Assembly: GCA_013285855.1 (NCBI GenBank)
Contig: JABDGW010000018.1
Coordinates: forward strand, 1-46,423
Direction of reading: 5' to 3'
Length of the DNA stretch: 46,423 nt
Source of the DNA: Bacteroidota bacterium
GTDB lineage: Bacteria; Bacteroidota; Bacteroidia; Chitinophagales; Chitinophagaceae
Within the stretch, counting starts at the first letter, position 1. Each line of letters begins with the position of its first letter. The position numbers and the translations under genes are program-made. The notes beneath the pieces are model-generated. The model was given only the letters and a program-made list of their open reading frames with translations. It made no database searches and was not told where the DNA came from. This document shows positions 33,943 to 43,033 of this stretch, piece by piece.

Positions 33943-34951
33943 AATTAAGTGTTGCCAGCAATTGATCTTTGTTTATTTCAAGTGCACATTTAAAGTGTTT
34001 TTCAGGGCATTCTTTTTTGCCATGCGAAGTGCAGGGCCTGCAATATAAAGGCGCTGTTCTTTCCACAACAAAACTTTCATCGCTTAAAGGTCCGTAGCCA
34101 AACCATGTAACCGTTGAACAAAAAACTGCCGTAACCGGCGCATTCATAGCGGAAGCAATATGCATTGGAGCAGAATCATTTGTATAATTCATCATTGCGT
34201 TCTTCATCAATGCAGCCGATTGTAAAAAACTTAATTTTCCGCATAAATTTTTTGTATGATTATCACGCAACTTGCTGATGATCTCATCACATAAAATTTT
34301 ATCTGAAGTGGCACCAAGAAAAAAAATATTGATTGTTGAAGGAATTTCTTTTAAGAACTCTATCCATTTTTCTTTTGGAAATTGCTTGGTAAACCAAACG
34401 GAAGATGGTGCAATGCAGATGTAGTTGACCGCTGACTGTTGACCGTTAACTGCTGACTTTGCCTTCTCATAATCTTCCTTTGATGGATACAATTTTATTG
34501 TTGCAGGTATATCTGTTGTAAAATGTTTTACCAAAGAAAGATTGCGTTCTATTTCGTGCACAGGATTTTCTTTTGTACCGATTACATGTTTCACTTTCAC
34601 ATCAAACAAAAAACTTAAAGGGTTTTTATCAAACCCAATTTTTTCCCGGGCATTAGATAATGCCGTTATCAATCCTGTTGAAAAAAAACGTTGCACATTT
34701 ATAACCTTATTATAATTTTTTTTACGGATGATATTAATAAGCTTAAAAAGATTTTTTGTTTTATCATGTTTCTTATTCCAAATAAAAACTTCATTCAAAT
34801 AAGGATGATTCAATAATAAACCTTCATTGCCTTTACGCAGCAAAAAATCTATTTTAGCACCGGGAAAATCTGCATGTAGTTTTTCAATTAAAACAGTAGC
34901 CAATACAACATCACCAATAAAAGCTGTTTGAATAATAAGAAATTTATGCAT
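33935..34951 (-). CDS. Glycosyltransferase family 9 (heptosyltransferase-like)
   Basis: GT9 enzymes add heptose to the lipopolysaccharide core. The 338-residue protein opens with FLIIQTAFIGDVVLATVLIE, the GT9 N-terminus, and has a C-terminal Rossmann domain with GATSDK, NDSAPMHIASAMNAPVTAVF and the closing Cys-rich region CRPCTSHGKKECPEKHF. At about residues 165-176 a five-unit heptamer array is translated as SAVNGQQSAVN between two normal parts, an unusual loop (see the repeat entry). It overlaps tsaC by 8 bases, so they are co-transcribed. Confidence 0.9.
   Translation of the reverse strand: MHKFLIIQTAFIGDVVLATVLIEKLHADFPGAKIDFLLRKGNEGLLLNHPYLNEVFIWNKKHDKTKNLFKLINIIRKKNYNKVINVQRFFSTGLITALSNAREKIGFDKNPLSFLFDVKVKHVIGTKENPVHEIERNLSLVKHFTTDIPATIKLYPSKEDYEKAKSAVNGQQSAVNYICIAPSSVWFTKQFPKEKWIEFLKEIPSTINIFFLGATSDKILCDEIISKLRDNHTKNLCGKLSFLQSAALMKNAMMNYTNDSAPMHIASAMNAPVTAVFCSTVTWFGYGPLSDESFVVERTAPLYCRPCTSHGKKECPEKHFKCALEINKDQLLATLNYE
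34423..34457 (+). repeat. Five-unit heptamer array inside the GT9 gene
   Basis: Five consecutive 7-base units share NGYTRAC on the plus strand (AGTTGAC, CGCTGAC, TGTTGAC, CGTTAAC, TGCTGAC). They lie entirely in coding sequence and keep the frame, because 35 bases plus one neighbouring base make twelve codons. The units resemble those at 1867. Confidence 0.6.
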
Positions 34952-35024
34952 GGTTGCGGCAAAGGTATTTAAAGGTTGAAGGTCTTTGAGAACTTCAACG
35001 TTTTATCTTCGCAAAAATATTCTT

Positions 35025-35837
35025 ATGGATTTGCAACAGCTTATAATTGAAGCATGGAATAACCGTGAACTTTTAAAAGAAGAAAAGTATATATCAGCGA
35101 TAAAAAATGTAATTGAAGAAGTGGATAAAGGCAGATTACGCACAGCTTCGCTAAATGAAAACGGCTGGCAGGTAAATGAATGGATAAAACAAGCCATACT
35201 TTTATATTTTGCGATACAACCTATGGAAATTATAGAAATGCCGCCCTTTGAATTCTATGATAAAATCCCATTAAAAAAAGATTTCAAAACCCTTGGTGTA
35301 AGAACTATTCCCGGTGCTGTTGCACGTTATGGAGCATACATCGCAAAAAATGTAATTCAATTACCAAGTTTTATAAATATCGGTGCCTATGTTGACGAAG
35401 GAACAATGGTAGATACCTGGGCAACTGTTGGCAGTTGCGCACAAATAGGTAAGCATGTGCATTTAAGCGGTGGTGTGGGTATTGGTGGTGTGCTTGAGCC
35501 ATTACAGGCAAGCCCTGTTATAATTGAAGATGGTTGTTTTATTGGCAGCAGAAGTATTGTGGTTGAAGGTGTAATTGTTGAAAAAGAGGCGGTGCTTGGC
35601 GCTAATGTTGTGCTTACACAATCCACAAAAATTATTGATGTAAGCAGATCCTCTCCTATTGAATACAAAGGCCGGGTGCCTTCGGGCAGTGTTGTAATTC
35701 CAGGCACTTATAATAAAGATTTTCCTGCAGGTTCTTTTGGTGTAAGCTGCGCTTTAATAATCGGCAAACGCAAACCAAGTACTGATCTTAAAACAAGTTT
35801 AAATGATGCGCTGAGAGATTTTAATGTAAGCGTGTAA
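35025..35837 (+). CDS. dapD: Tetrahydrodipicolinate N-succinyltransferase
   Basis: DapD makes N-succinyl-2-amino-6-ketopimelate in lysine and diaminopimelate synthesis. The 270-residue protein has an N-terminal helical domain (MDLQQLIIEAWNNRELL) and a left-handed beta helix of hexapeptide repeats (ARYGAYIAKNVIQLPSFINI then GTMVDTWATVGSCAQIGKHV). GGVGIGGVLEPLQASP follows. I chose ATG 35025, supported by a near-consensus box TATCTTCG (35004-35011). The TTG at 34986 would add 13 residues not found in the family. Peptidoglycan made with its product needs the UppP carrier cycle. Confidence 0.95.
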   Translation: MDLQQLIIEAWNNRELLKEEKYISAIKNVIEEVDKGRLRTASLNENGWQVNEWIKQAILLYFAIQPMEIIEMPPFEFYDKIPLKKDFKTLGVRTIPGAVARYGAYIAKNVIQLPSFINIGAYVDEGTMVDTWATVGSCAQIGKHVHLSGGVGIGGVLEPLQASPVIIEDGCFIGSRSIVVEGVIVEKEAVLGANVVLTQSTKIIDVSRSSPIEYKGRVPSGSVVIPGTYNKDFPAGSFGVSCALIIGKRKPSTDLKTSLNDALRDFNVSV

Positions 35838-35904
35838 TCTTTTAATAAAATTTAATTCATTCATAAAAATTTAGTGGTTATAATTTTTTGGATTACTTTT
35901 TGTT

Positions 35905-35912
35905 TAACTTTG
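35905..35912 (+). promoter_or_regulatory. TAnnTTTG box before the sigma factor gene
   Basis: TAACTTTG matches the -7 element exactly and would start transcription about 16 bases before the ATG at 35934. It supports that start over the longer frame from 35874. The nearest TTTG upstream is only 14 bases away, so the -33 part is poor. Confidence 0.5.
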
Positions 35913-35933
35913 ACTAATGAAAAATTAAACAAA

Positions 35934-36434
35934 ATGGCCGTTGCTAATTTTAATCAATCGCTTTTAACCAATGCTGAATTTTTAATGCCTTTCGCTTTTA
36001 CATTAACGCATAACCATGAAGATGCCAAAGATCTATACCAGGAAACGCTTTTCAGGGCATTTGATAATAAAGACAAATACAATATTGGCACTAATATAAA
36101 GGCTTGGTTGTATACAATAATGCGTAACATTTTTATAAATGATTACCGCAGAAAAAATAAACAGCGGGTTTTGTTTGATACAACATCTAATGAATTTTTT
36201 ATCAACTCGACAAAAGCTGTAACTTTTAATTCAGCAATTTCATTTATAAACATAAAAGAAATACAACGCCTTGTTGCCAGTCTTCCTGATATTTTTAAAC
36301 ATCCTTTTCTTTTGTATTGTGATGGATATAAGTATAATGAAATAGCAGAAATACTTAGCGAGCCACTTGGCACAATTAAAAGCCGCATTCACTTTGCAAG
36401 AAAATTATTGAAAACACAAATAGAACGTTTCTGA
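35934..36434 (+). CDS. ECF-type RNA polymerase sigma factor
   Basis: The 166-residue protein has a sigma region 2 (HNHEDAKDLYQETLFRAFDN then NIKAWLYTIMRNIFINDYRR) and a region 4 helix-turn-helix (GYKYNEIAEILSEPLGTIKS). No anti-sigma gene is adjacent. It lies 10 bases before crtI on the same strand, in an order I associate with carotenoid clusters of Chitinophagaceae-type genomes. This suggests it controls pigment genes, although the sequence does not show which signal it answers. Confidence 0.9.
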   Translation: MAVANFNQSLLTNAEFLMPFAFTLTHNHEDAKDLYQETLFRAFDNKDKYNIGTNIKAWLYTIMRNIFINDYRRKNKQRVLFDTTSNEFFINSTKAVTFNSAISFINIKEIQRLVASLPDIFKHPFLLYCDGYKYNEIAEILSEPLGTIKSRIHFARKLLKTQIERF

Positions 36435-36444
36435 TATTTACAAT

Positions 36445-37935
36445 GTGCCAATAAAAAAAATTGTAATAATCGGGAGCGGATTTGCAGGCATATCTGCTGC
36501 CTGCTTTATGGCTAAAGCCGGTTGGCATGTAACTGTACTTGAAAAAAATGCGCAACCAGGCGGTAGGGCACGGCAATTAAAAATTGATGGTTTTTATTTT
36601 GATATGGGTCCGAGCTGGTATTGGATGCCGGATGTGTTTGAAAGATTTTTTAACCAGTTTAATAAATGCGTTTCGGATTATTATGAATTGAAGCGCCTTG
36701 ATCCCTCGTATCGCATTTACTGGCAAAATGAAGTAATGGATATTCCTGCAGATTATACTTCTGTAAAAAACCTATTTGAAAAAATTGAAAGCGGAAGCAG
36801 TGCAAAGCTTGATTTGTTTTTAGATGAAGCAGCATATAAATATAAAACAGGCATGCAGAAATTAGTGTATAAACCTTCTCTTTCTGTTACAGAATTTATA
36901 GATGCTGATTTGCTTAACGGAATTTTCAGACTTGATATTTTTACATCAATTAAAAAACATATAAACAAATTTTTTAAGCATCCGCAAATACAGCGATTGC
37001 TTGAATTTCCTGTTCTGTTTCTTGGTGCTCTGCCTGAAAAAATTCCTGCCTTATATAGTTTAATGAATTATGCAGATATAAAACATGGCACATGGTTTCC
37101 GAAAGGAGGAATGTATAGTATTGTTGATGCAATGCATAAGCTTGCTGTTTCGCTTGGTGTGCAGTTTCATTTCAATCAAAATGTAAAAAAGATTGAAATA
37201 GAAAATAATTGTGCAACAAAAGTTGTTGCTGAAAATGAAGATGGCTCAACGCAATACTATAATGCAGATGCAGTTATTTCCAATGCAGATTATCATCATA
37301 CAGAAAATAAATTACTGGGTGCTGCATACAGAAATTATACAGAAGAATACTGGGAGAAAAAAACAATGGCGCCTTCCTGTATCTTATATTATGTTGGCCT
37401 GAATAAAAAGCTTGAAAATATTTGCCACCATTCTTTATTTTTTGATACTGCATTTAACCAACATGCAAAAGAAATTTATGCAACAAAACAGTGGCCGGCA
37501 GAACCTTTGTTTTATGTAAGCGCAACTTCAGTTAGTGATAATAATCTTGCACCTAAAGGTTGCGAAAATCTTTTTTTTCTAATTCCGGTTGCGGCCGGTC
37601 TTGCTGATGACACAGAAGAATTGAGAGAATATTATTTTAATAAAATTATAACCCGTTTTGAAAAAAGAATTAATCAGAATATAAGAGAAAATATAGTGGT
37701 AAAGAAATCTTATGCATACAGCAATTTCGTAGATGATTATAATGCTTATAAAGGAAATGCGTATGGTTTGGCGAATACATTGATGCAAACAGCAATACTG
37801 AAACCTTCGATTAAAAATAAAAAAGTAAAAAATCTTTTTTATACCGGGCAATTAACTGTTCCTGGGCCTGGTGTGCCGCCGGCAATTATCAGCGGGGAAG
37901 TGGTTGCCAAATATGTAATAAGATTATTTAACTAA
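36445..37935 (+). CDS. crtI: Phytoene desaturase (CrtI family)
   Basis: CrtI desaturates phytoene to lycopene-type carotenoids. The 496-residue flavoprotein opens with the FAD-binding motif IIGSGFAGISAACFMAKAG and RARQLKIDGFYFDMGPSW. It closes with the CrtI-type C-terminus YTGQLTVPGPGVPPAIISG. The start is GTG 36445, ten bases after the sigma factor stop; an overlapping ATG at 36443 is out of frame. It is followed by crtB, so phytoene is made and desaturated from one locus. Confidence 0.93.
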   Translation: MPIKKIVIIGSGFAGISAACFMAKAGWHVTVLEKNAQPGGRARQLKIDGFYFDMGPSWYWMPDVFERFFNQFNKCVSDYYELKRLDPSYRIYWQNEVMDIPADYTSVKNLFEKIESGSSAKLDLFLDEAAYKYKTGMQKLVYKPSLSVTEFIDADLLNGIFRLDIFTSIKKHINKFFKHPQIQRLLEFPVLFLGALPEKIPALYSLMNYADIKHGTWFPKGGMYSIVDAMHKLAVSLGVQFHFNQNVKKIEIENNCATKVVAENEDGSTQYYNADAVISNADYHHTENKLLGAAYRNYTEEYWEKKTMAPSCILYYVGLNKKLENICHHSLFFDTAFNQHAKEIYATKQWPAEPLFYVSATSVSDNNLAPKGCENLFFLIPVAAGLADDTEELREYYFNKIITRFEKRINQNIRENIVVKKSYAYSNFVDDYNAYKGNAYGLANTLMQTAILKPSIKNKKVKNLFYTGQLTVPGPGVPPAIISGEVVAKYVIRLFN

Positions 37936-38008
37936 ACCATGTTTTGTTTTTTATGTTATTTTAATTGGATAGAATGATTTTATAAGGCTTTTGTTTAATA
38001 AAACAACT

Positions 38009-38845
38009 ATGATCGAACGCTATCGTGAAACAACCATGCAATGCAGTAAAATTGTTACTGAAAATTACAGCACCTCATTTGCTTCTGCCATAAAATTATT
38101 ACATAAAAATATTCGTGCAGACATACATAATATTTATGGCTTTGTACGCTTTACAGACGAAATTGTTGATAGTTTTCATGGCTATAACAAACCGCAATTA
38201 TTGGCATCGTTTAAAATAGAAACATATAAGGCAATTAAAGAAAAAATAAGTTTAAATCCTATATTAAACAGCTTTCAGATCACAATAAATAAATATAAGA
38301 TTGACATTTCTTTGATTGATGCTTTTTTTAAGAGTATGCAGTATGATCTTTATAAAAATTATTATGATGAAACTTTATTCAAAGAATATATTTATGGAAG
38401 TGCCGAAGCGGTTGGGTTGATGTGTTTATATGTTTTTTGTAAAGATGATAAGCAACTATACGATAATTTAAAAATGTATGCACGCAGCCTTGGAGCTGCT
38501 TTTCAAAAAGTAAATTTTTTGAGGGATATGAAAGCTGACCAGGAACAACTTGACCGCTTATATTTTCCCAATTGCAATTTTAAAAATTTTACAAAGGAAG
38601 AAAAGAAAAATATTGAAGACGATATTCAAAAAGATTTTGATCATGCCTATGAAGGAATTTTGCAATTACCGGCAAGAGCACGCTTAGGTGTTTATGTTGC
38701 ATACAAATATTATTTCTCCTTATTTAAAAAAATAAAACGGTTGCAACCAAAATCAGTATTGGAAAAACGTATACGCATTCCTGATTATTCTAAAATTTTT
38801 ATTGTAGCAAAGGCAGGATTGCGGCATCAGTTCAATATTTTATAA
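38009..38845 (+). CDS. crtB: Phytoene synthase (squalene/phytoene synthase family)
   Basis: CrtB joins two geranylgeranyl diphosphates to phytoene. The 278-residue protein has both Asp-rich motifs of the family: FVRFTDEIVDSF (DxxxD) and NFLRDMKADQEQLDRLYFPN. ENYSTSFASAIKLL near the N-terminus matches the family start. I chose ATG 38009; a TTG at 37991 would add six residues. It lies 73 bases after crtI. A lycopene cyclase or hydroxylase is not in the window, so the final carotenoid cannot be inferred. Confidence 0.92.
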   Translation: MIERYRETTMQCSKIVTENYSTSFASAIKLLHKNIRADIHNIYGFVRFTDEIVDSFHGYNKPQLLASFKIETYKAIKEKISLNPILNSFQITINKYKIDISLIDAFFKSMQYDLYKNYYDETLFKEYIYGSAEAVGLMCLYVFCKDDKQLYDNLKMYARSLGAAFQKVNFLRDMKADQEQLDRLYFPNCNFKNFTKEEKKNIEDDIQKDFDHAYEGILQLPARARLGVYVAYKYYFSLFKKIKRLQPKSVLEKRIRIPDYSKIFIVAKAGLRHQFNIL

Positions 38846-38889
38846 AGTGCACAAACACCTGCAATTTATTTTATATTTTTATCGCAATT

Positions 38890-41445
38890 ATGAGCCAGTT
38901 ACCTTCTGCAGCACTGCAGGAATTTAAAAATCATGTTGCGTTAAAGTTCCAGTTATACAATAGCTTGTTTACTTCTTTGCCCTTCCATCGTATTGAAAAA
39001 ACAGGTGTATTACTTTCACTGTTTTTATTGCAATGCGAAGAAGGATTTGGTAAAAAACAAAGCCCTGCTGAGATCATAAATAATTTTTTACAAAAAAATA
39101 CCTCTTACGAAAAAGAAGAAGATTGGATTGACCTGTTGTTCCGTTTTGTACAATATTCAGAAAGGCAGGTTGTATTGTTCGATGCTTTGGAAGATGCAGC
39201 TTTTACACAGGTGAATGATGTAAACGGGCCTGGCACATTAAAGCAGTTGTGTGCACAAATATCACAAATGCACAAAGAAAATGATTTTGTAAAAAAGCTG
39301 AATGATTTTGCGGTGCGCATTGTATTAACGGCACATCCAACACAATTTTATACAGGCGAAGTTTTAGGTATTATAAATGATCTTTCGGAAGCTTTAAAAA
39401 CAGATGATACAGAACTGGTAAATATTTACCTGCAGCAATTGGGAAGAACACCGTTTCTTAAAAAACAAAAACCAACACCGTACGATGAAGCTATAAGCCT
39501 CTTATGGTTTTTGGAAAATGTTTTTTATGATGCTGCCGGTAATATCATGTCAATTTTAAAAAATGATTTCCAGGAATCGGAGAATGTAAAACATGCTTTG
39601 ATACAAATGGGTTTTTGGCCCGGTGCAGACAGAGACGGCAACCCTTTTGTTACAACAGAAATTACTTTAAAAGTTGCAGAAACATTGCATTTTGGCATTT
39701 TACGTTCGTATCATAAAAACGCAAGATGGCTTAAGCGCAGGCTTACTTTTAAAGGTGCGCATGAATTAATAACACAGTTGGAAAAACGTTTGTATGATAA
39801 TTTATACAACAATGCCGCTGAACGCATAACACAGGCAGAGATCAAAAAAATTCTTGAAGAAATAATTGTAGTGCTCAAGGCAAACAACAACCTTTTTATT
39901 GAAGATGTGTACAAGCTTTTATTCAAATCAGAAATTTTTGGATTGTATTTTGCTTCGCTTGATATACGGCAGGAAAGCACTGTACATGCTAAATTTTTTG
40001 AATCGCTGGTTCCGCAAAAAATTTTACCGGAAAACTATTCTAATCTTGATGAAAGCAAAAAAGTTTCAGCTCTTTTACAGTTACATAAAACAGAAATTTC
40101 TTTTGGCGATAATGAGCTCTTCGCCGATACGCTTAAATCTGTTGAAGCCGTAAAAACTATTCAGCAGCAAAACGGCAGGCTAGCTTGTCACCGTTATGTT
40201 ATAAGTCAATGCAACAGCGCATTAAATGTAATGGAAGTATATGCCTTGTTTTTATTAGCCGGATGGAAAAAAGAAAATCTTACTGTTGATATAGTTCCTT
40301 TGTTTGAAACAATAGATGATCTTGCCAATGCTTCTGCCATCATGAAAAAACTGTATTCAAATACAGCCTACAGGCAACATTTAAAATTGCGCAGGAATAC
40401 ACAAACCATCATGCTCGGCTTTTCTGATGGTACCAAAGATGGCGGCTATTTAATGGCAAACTGGAGTATTTATAAAGCCAAAGAAGAGCTTACAGGCATT
40501 TCAAAAAATTATGGTATTAATGTAATATTTTTTGATGGGCGCGGTGGCCCTCCGGCACGTGGCGGCGGCAAAACACACCGGTTCTATGCATCAATGGGGC
40601 ATGATATTTCGAATAAAGAAATTCAGTTAACAGTTCAGGGACAAACAGTAAGTTCAAACTTCGGTACAATTGAATCTGCACAATTTAATATTGAGCAGTT
40701 GATCAACGCAGGCATTTCCAACGAACTGTTTTCTTCAAAAGAAAATACATTATCGCGAAGCGAAGAACGATTGCTTAAACAATTGTCTGAAGACAGTTAC
40801 GAAGCGTATATTCAGCTAAAAAATAATCCTGCTTTTGTTGATTATTTAGCGGAGATAAGCCCGCTGCGTTTTTATTCAGAAACCAATATTGGCAGTCGGC
40901 CAACCAAGCGCGGCAAAACTTCAGGATTATCTTTAAAAGACCTGCGGGCAATTCCTTTTGTAGGCGCATTCAGCCAGTTAAAACAAAACGTAACCGGGTA
41001 TTACGGTGTTGGAACTGCATTAAAAAAAGCTGATCAATATGGTAAATGGAGAAATGTTCAACAGTTGTATAAAGGTTCTTTATTTTTTAAAACGCTTATT
41101 GATAATTGCGAAATGGCAATGATGAAGTGTTTCTTTCCATTAACAGAATACCTTTCGCATAATACACATTACGGAAAGCTCTGGAACATGATGCATTCAG
41201 AATATAAACTTACTGTACAATACCTTCAAAAACTTACAGGCAACGAAACCTTAATGGCAAATTATCCCGTTGAGCATTCAAGTGTAAGCATGCGTGAACG
41301 CATTGTATTGCCGCTGGTAACAATACAACAATATGCACTCATGCAAATTCGCGAAGTAAAAGATTCTCCTTATAAAGAAAAGTATGAAAAGCTTGCCATG
41401 CGTTGTTCTTTCGGAATAATAAATGCAGGAAGAAATTCTGCTTAG
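38890..41445 (+). CDS. ppc: Phosphoenolpyruvate carboxylase
   Basis: PEP carboxylase makes oxaloacetate from PEP and bicarbonate, refilling the citrate cycle and feeding aspartate (hence threonine, lysine and diaminopimelate in this window). The 851-residue protein has VLTAHPTQFYTGEVL (active-site His), FWPGADRDGNPFVT, FFDGRGGPPARGGGKTH and SRPTKRG. FVGAFSQLKQNVTGYYGVGTAL is near the C-terminus. The final LGIINAGRNS-like end (FGIINAGRNSA) differs slightly from the usual QNTG end. The start is ATG 38890. Confidence 0.95.
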   Translation: MSQLPSAALQEFKNHVALKFQLYNSLFTSLPFHRIEKTGVLLSLFLLQCEEGFGKKQSPAEIINNFLQKNTSYEKEEDWIDLLFRFVQYSERQVVLFDALEDAAFTQVNDVNGPGTLKQLCAQISQMHKENDFVKKLNDFAVRIVLTAHPTQFYTGEVLGIINDLSEALKTDDTELVNIYLQQLGRTPFLKKQKPTPYDEAISLLWFLENVFYDAAGNIMSILKNDFQESENVKHALIQMGFWPGADRDGNPFVTTEITLKVAETLHFGILRSYHKNARWLKRRLTFKGAHELITQLEKRLYDNLYNNAAERITQAEIKKILEEIIVVLKANNNLFIEDVYKLLFKSEIFGLYFASLDIRQESTVHAKFFESLVPQKILPENYSNLDESKKVSALLQLHKTEISFGDNELFADTLKSVEAVKTIQQQNGRLACHRYVISQCNSALNVMEVYALFLLAGWKKENLTVDIVPLFETIDDLANASAIMKKLYSNTAYRQHLKLRRNTQTIMLGFSDGTKDGGYLMANWSIYKAKEELTGISKNYGINVIFFDGRGGPPARGGGKTHRFYASMGHDISNKEIQLTVQGQTVSSNFGTIESAQFNIEQLINAGISNELFSSKENTLSRSEERLLKQLSEDSYEAYIQLKNNPAFVDYLAEISPLRFYSETNIGSRPTKRGKTSGLSLKDLRAIPFVGAFSQLKQNVTGYYGVGTALKKADQYGKWRNVQQLYKGSLFFKTLIDNCEMAMMKCFFPLTEYLSHNTHYGKLWNMMHSEYKLTVQYLQKLTGNETLMANYPVEHSSVSMRERIVLPLVTIQQYALMQIREVKDSPYKEKYEKLAMRCSFGIINAGRNSA

Positions 41446-41456
41446 ATTTTTATATA

Positions 41457-41525
41457 ACCGGCTTTTAATTCTTTGTGGCGTCTTCATTGCGTCGCAACAC
41501 TTTTACTATATTAATTCTGTTCAGC
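41457..41525 (+). repeat. Dispersed intergenic repeat, copy 4 of 4
   Basis: It begins ACCGGCTTTTAATTC, contains ATTGCGTCGCAACACTTTTA and ends TCTGTTCAGC. It lies between the convergent ppc and ppa stops. It aligns with the copies at 3701, 10186 and 31411. Confidence 0.65.
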
Positions 41526-41533
41526 AAGCAATT

Positions 41534-42085
41534 CTAAGCTTTATCAATAAATTTATCTTTATATAAATTAATAGCATCGGTTATTACATTCAAAGCCGTT
41601 GCTTTATCGCCAAACTCTTCAACAATTACGGTTTTATTTTCAAGCCGTTTATACTCTTCAAAAAAATGACGCAGCTCATTAAAAAAGTGCTGCGGCAATT
41701 CTTCAATATTGTTATAATGATTAACACCTGGATCATGATTGGCAACCGCAATAATTTTATCATCTGCATCACCGCTGTCAATCATTTGCATTACACCAAT
41801 AATTTTAGCTTCCATTAATGTTAACGGTTGCACCGGTAATGTAGTTATTACAAGAATATCAAGCGGGTCTTTATCATCACCATAAGTTTGCGGAATAAAA
41901 CCATAATTAACCGGGTAATAAAATGAAGAATAAATAACACGGTCTAACTTAAGCAATCCGCTTGCCTTATCAATTTCATATTTACATCTTGAGCCTTGCG
42001 AAATCTCTATTACGGCATTTACAATTCTTGGCGCCTTATCTCCGTAAGAAACTCCATGCCATGGATGCAAAATAGTCAACATCAT
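41534..42085 (-). CDS. ppa: Inorganic pyrophosphatase
   Basis: This is a family I pyrophosphatase (183 residues), hydrolysing PPi from biosynthetic reactions. Active-site features are visible: KYEIDKASGLLKLDR, YYPVNYGFIPQTYGDDKDPLDIL (the latter with the DxxDPLD metal-binding Asp cluster), and MQMIDSGDADDKIIAV. The start is ATG 42085, or 42082 (MLTIL). A perfect -7 box TACATTTG lies 12 bases upstream. Confidence 0.95.
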   Translation of the reverse strand: MMLTILHPWHGVSYGDKAPRIVNAVIEISQGSRCKYEIDKASGLLKLDRVIYSSFYYPVNYGFIPQTYGDDKDPLDILVITTLPVQPLTLMEAKIIGVMQMIDSGDADDKIIAVANHDPGVNHYNNIEELPQHFFNELRHFFEEYKRLENKTVIVEEFGDKATALNVITDAINLYKDKFIDKA

Positions 42086-42097
42086 TTTTAGTTTTTA

Positions 42098-42105
42098 CAA
42101 ATGTA
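42098..42105 (-). promoter_or_regulatory. TAnnTTTG box before ppa
   Basis: On the minus strand TACATTTG (42105-42098) is an exact -7 match, 12 bases before the ATG, so the leader would be very short. No -33 element is clear. Confidence 0.45.
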
Positions 42106-42300
42106 ATTTAAACGTGCACATTTATTTTATTTAGAAAAAGACAAGCATTGCACTAATACGAAAGCATTTACCAAGGTTTGCCCGCCTTGAAAAGCGTTTA
42201 AGATAATTGTATTTTTTAAAAATAAAATTTAACAAAAGCATATCCTTCACATGCCAAGAGACGGTAAAATTTTATGTAGCAATTTTTAATTCAATGGGCT

Positions 42301-42308
42301 TATATTTG
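42301..42308 (+). promoter_or_regulatory. TAnnTTTG box before plsY
   Basis: TATATTTG is an exact -7 match, about 30 bases before the plsY ATG. The rest of the 252-base gap between the divergent ppa and plsY genes shows no ORF or RNA feature that I can support. Confidence 0.45.
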
Positions 42309-42337
42309 CCACCTTGATAAATCTTGTTTAGTTCCCA

Positions 42338-43003
42338 ATGAACGAAGTATTATTAATAATAGCGGCGTACCTCATTGGTTCCATTCCCACCTCGGTTTGG
42401 GTTAGTAAATACTATTTTGGAGTTGACATCCGGGATTATGGCAGCGGTAATGCCGGTGCAACCAATACCTACCGCGTGCTGGGCGCAAAGTGGGGCACTT
42501 TGGTTATGATCGCTGATATGGTTAAGGGTATTATTGCTACTTCTCTGTATATTTTACTGCCATATTATTTAACCAAATCAAATGACTGGGACAGAACCAA
42601 TTTTATGATCGGGCTTGGGCTCGCTGCCGTTGCCGGGCATATATTTCCTATATGGGCCGGGTTTAGAGGCGGCAAAGGTGTGGCAACATTGTTTGGAATG
42701 ATATTAGCTATTCAGCCTATTGTTGCTGTATGCTGTGTGGGCGTGTTTTTACTGGTTCTTTATTTAACAAGATTTGTTTCGCTCAGTTCAATTTTATCAA
42801 GTGTAGCTTTTGCTGTATTTATACTTTTTATTTTTAATGATGATGTTACACTGTATAGAATTTTTTCTGTGGCAGTTGCCTTAATGGTAATACTTACGCA
42901 TCAAAAGAATATAAATCGTTTGCTTAACGGAACTGAAAGCAAAGTACCGATTCTGAAACACCGTGACCGCCGCCGTAGCAACCGGCAAAAAAGAAGACAC
43001 TGA
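42338..43003 (+). CDS. plsY: Acyl-phosphate:glycerol-3-phosphate acyltransferase
   Basis: PlsY transfers an acyl group from acyl-phosphate to glycerol-3-phosphate, the first step of membrane lipid synthesis. The 221-residue membrane protein has the family motifs YGSGNAGATNTYRVLGAKWG, AGHIFPIWAGFRGGKGVAT and, later, LTHQKNINRLLNGTES. About five membrane segments are visible. A basic tail follows (RDRRRSNRQKRRH). Confidence 0.95.
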   Translation: MNEVLLIIAAYLIGSIPTSVWVSKYYFGVDIRDYGSGNAGATNTYRVLGAKWGTLVMIADMVKGIIATSLYILLPYYLTKSNDWDRTNFMIGLGLAAVAGHIFPIWAGFRGGKGVATLFGMILAIQPIVAVCCVGVFLLVLYLTRFVSLSSILSSVAFAVFILFIFNDDVTLYRIFSVAVALMVILTHQKNINRLLNGTESKVPILKHRDRRRSNRQKRRH

Positions 43004-43033
43004 TATTCTTCAACTTTTTAATTGAATTTATTT

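Noticed and set aside
42086-42337. Possible RNA gene or riboswitch between ppa and plsY
   Set aside because: I found no stable long stem, tRNA pattern or known riboswitch core. Only promoter-like boxes are visible.
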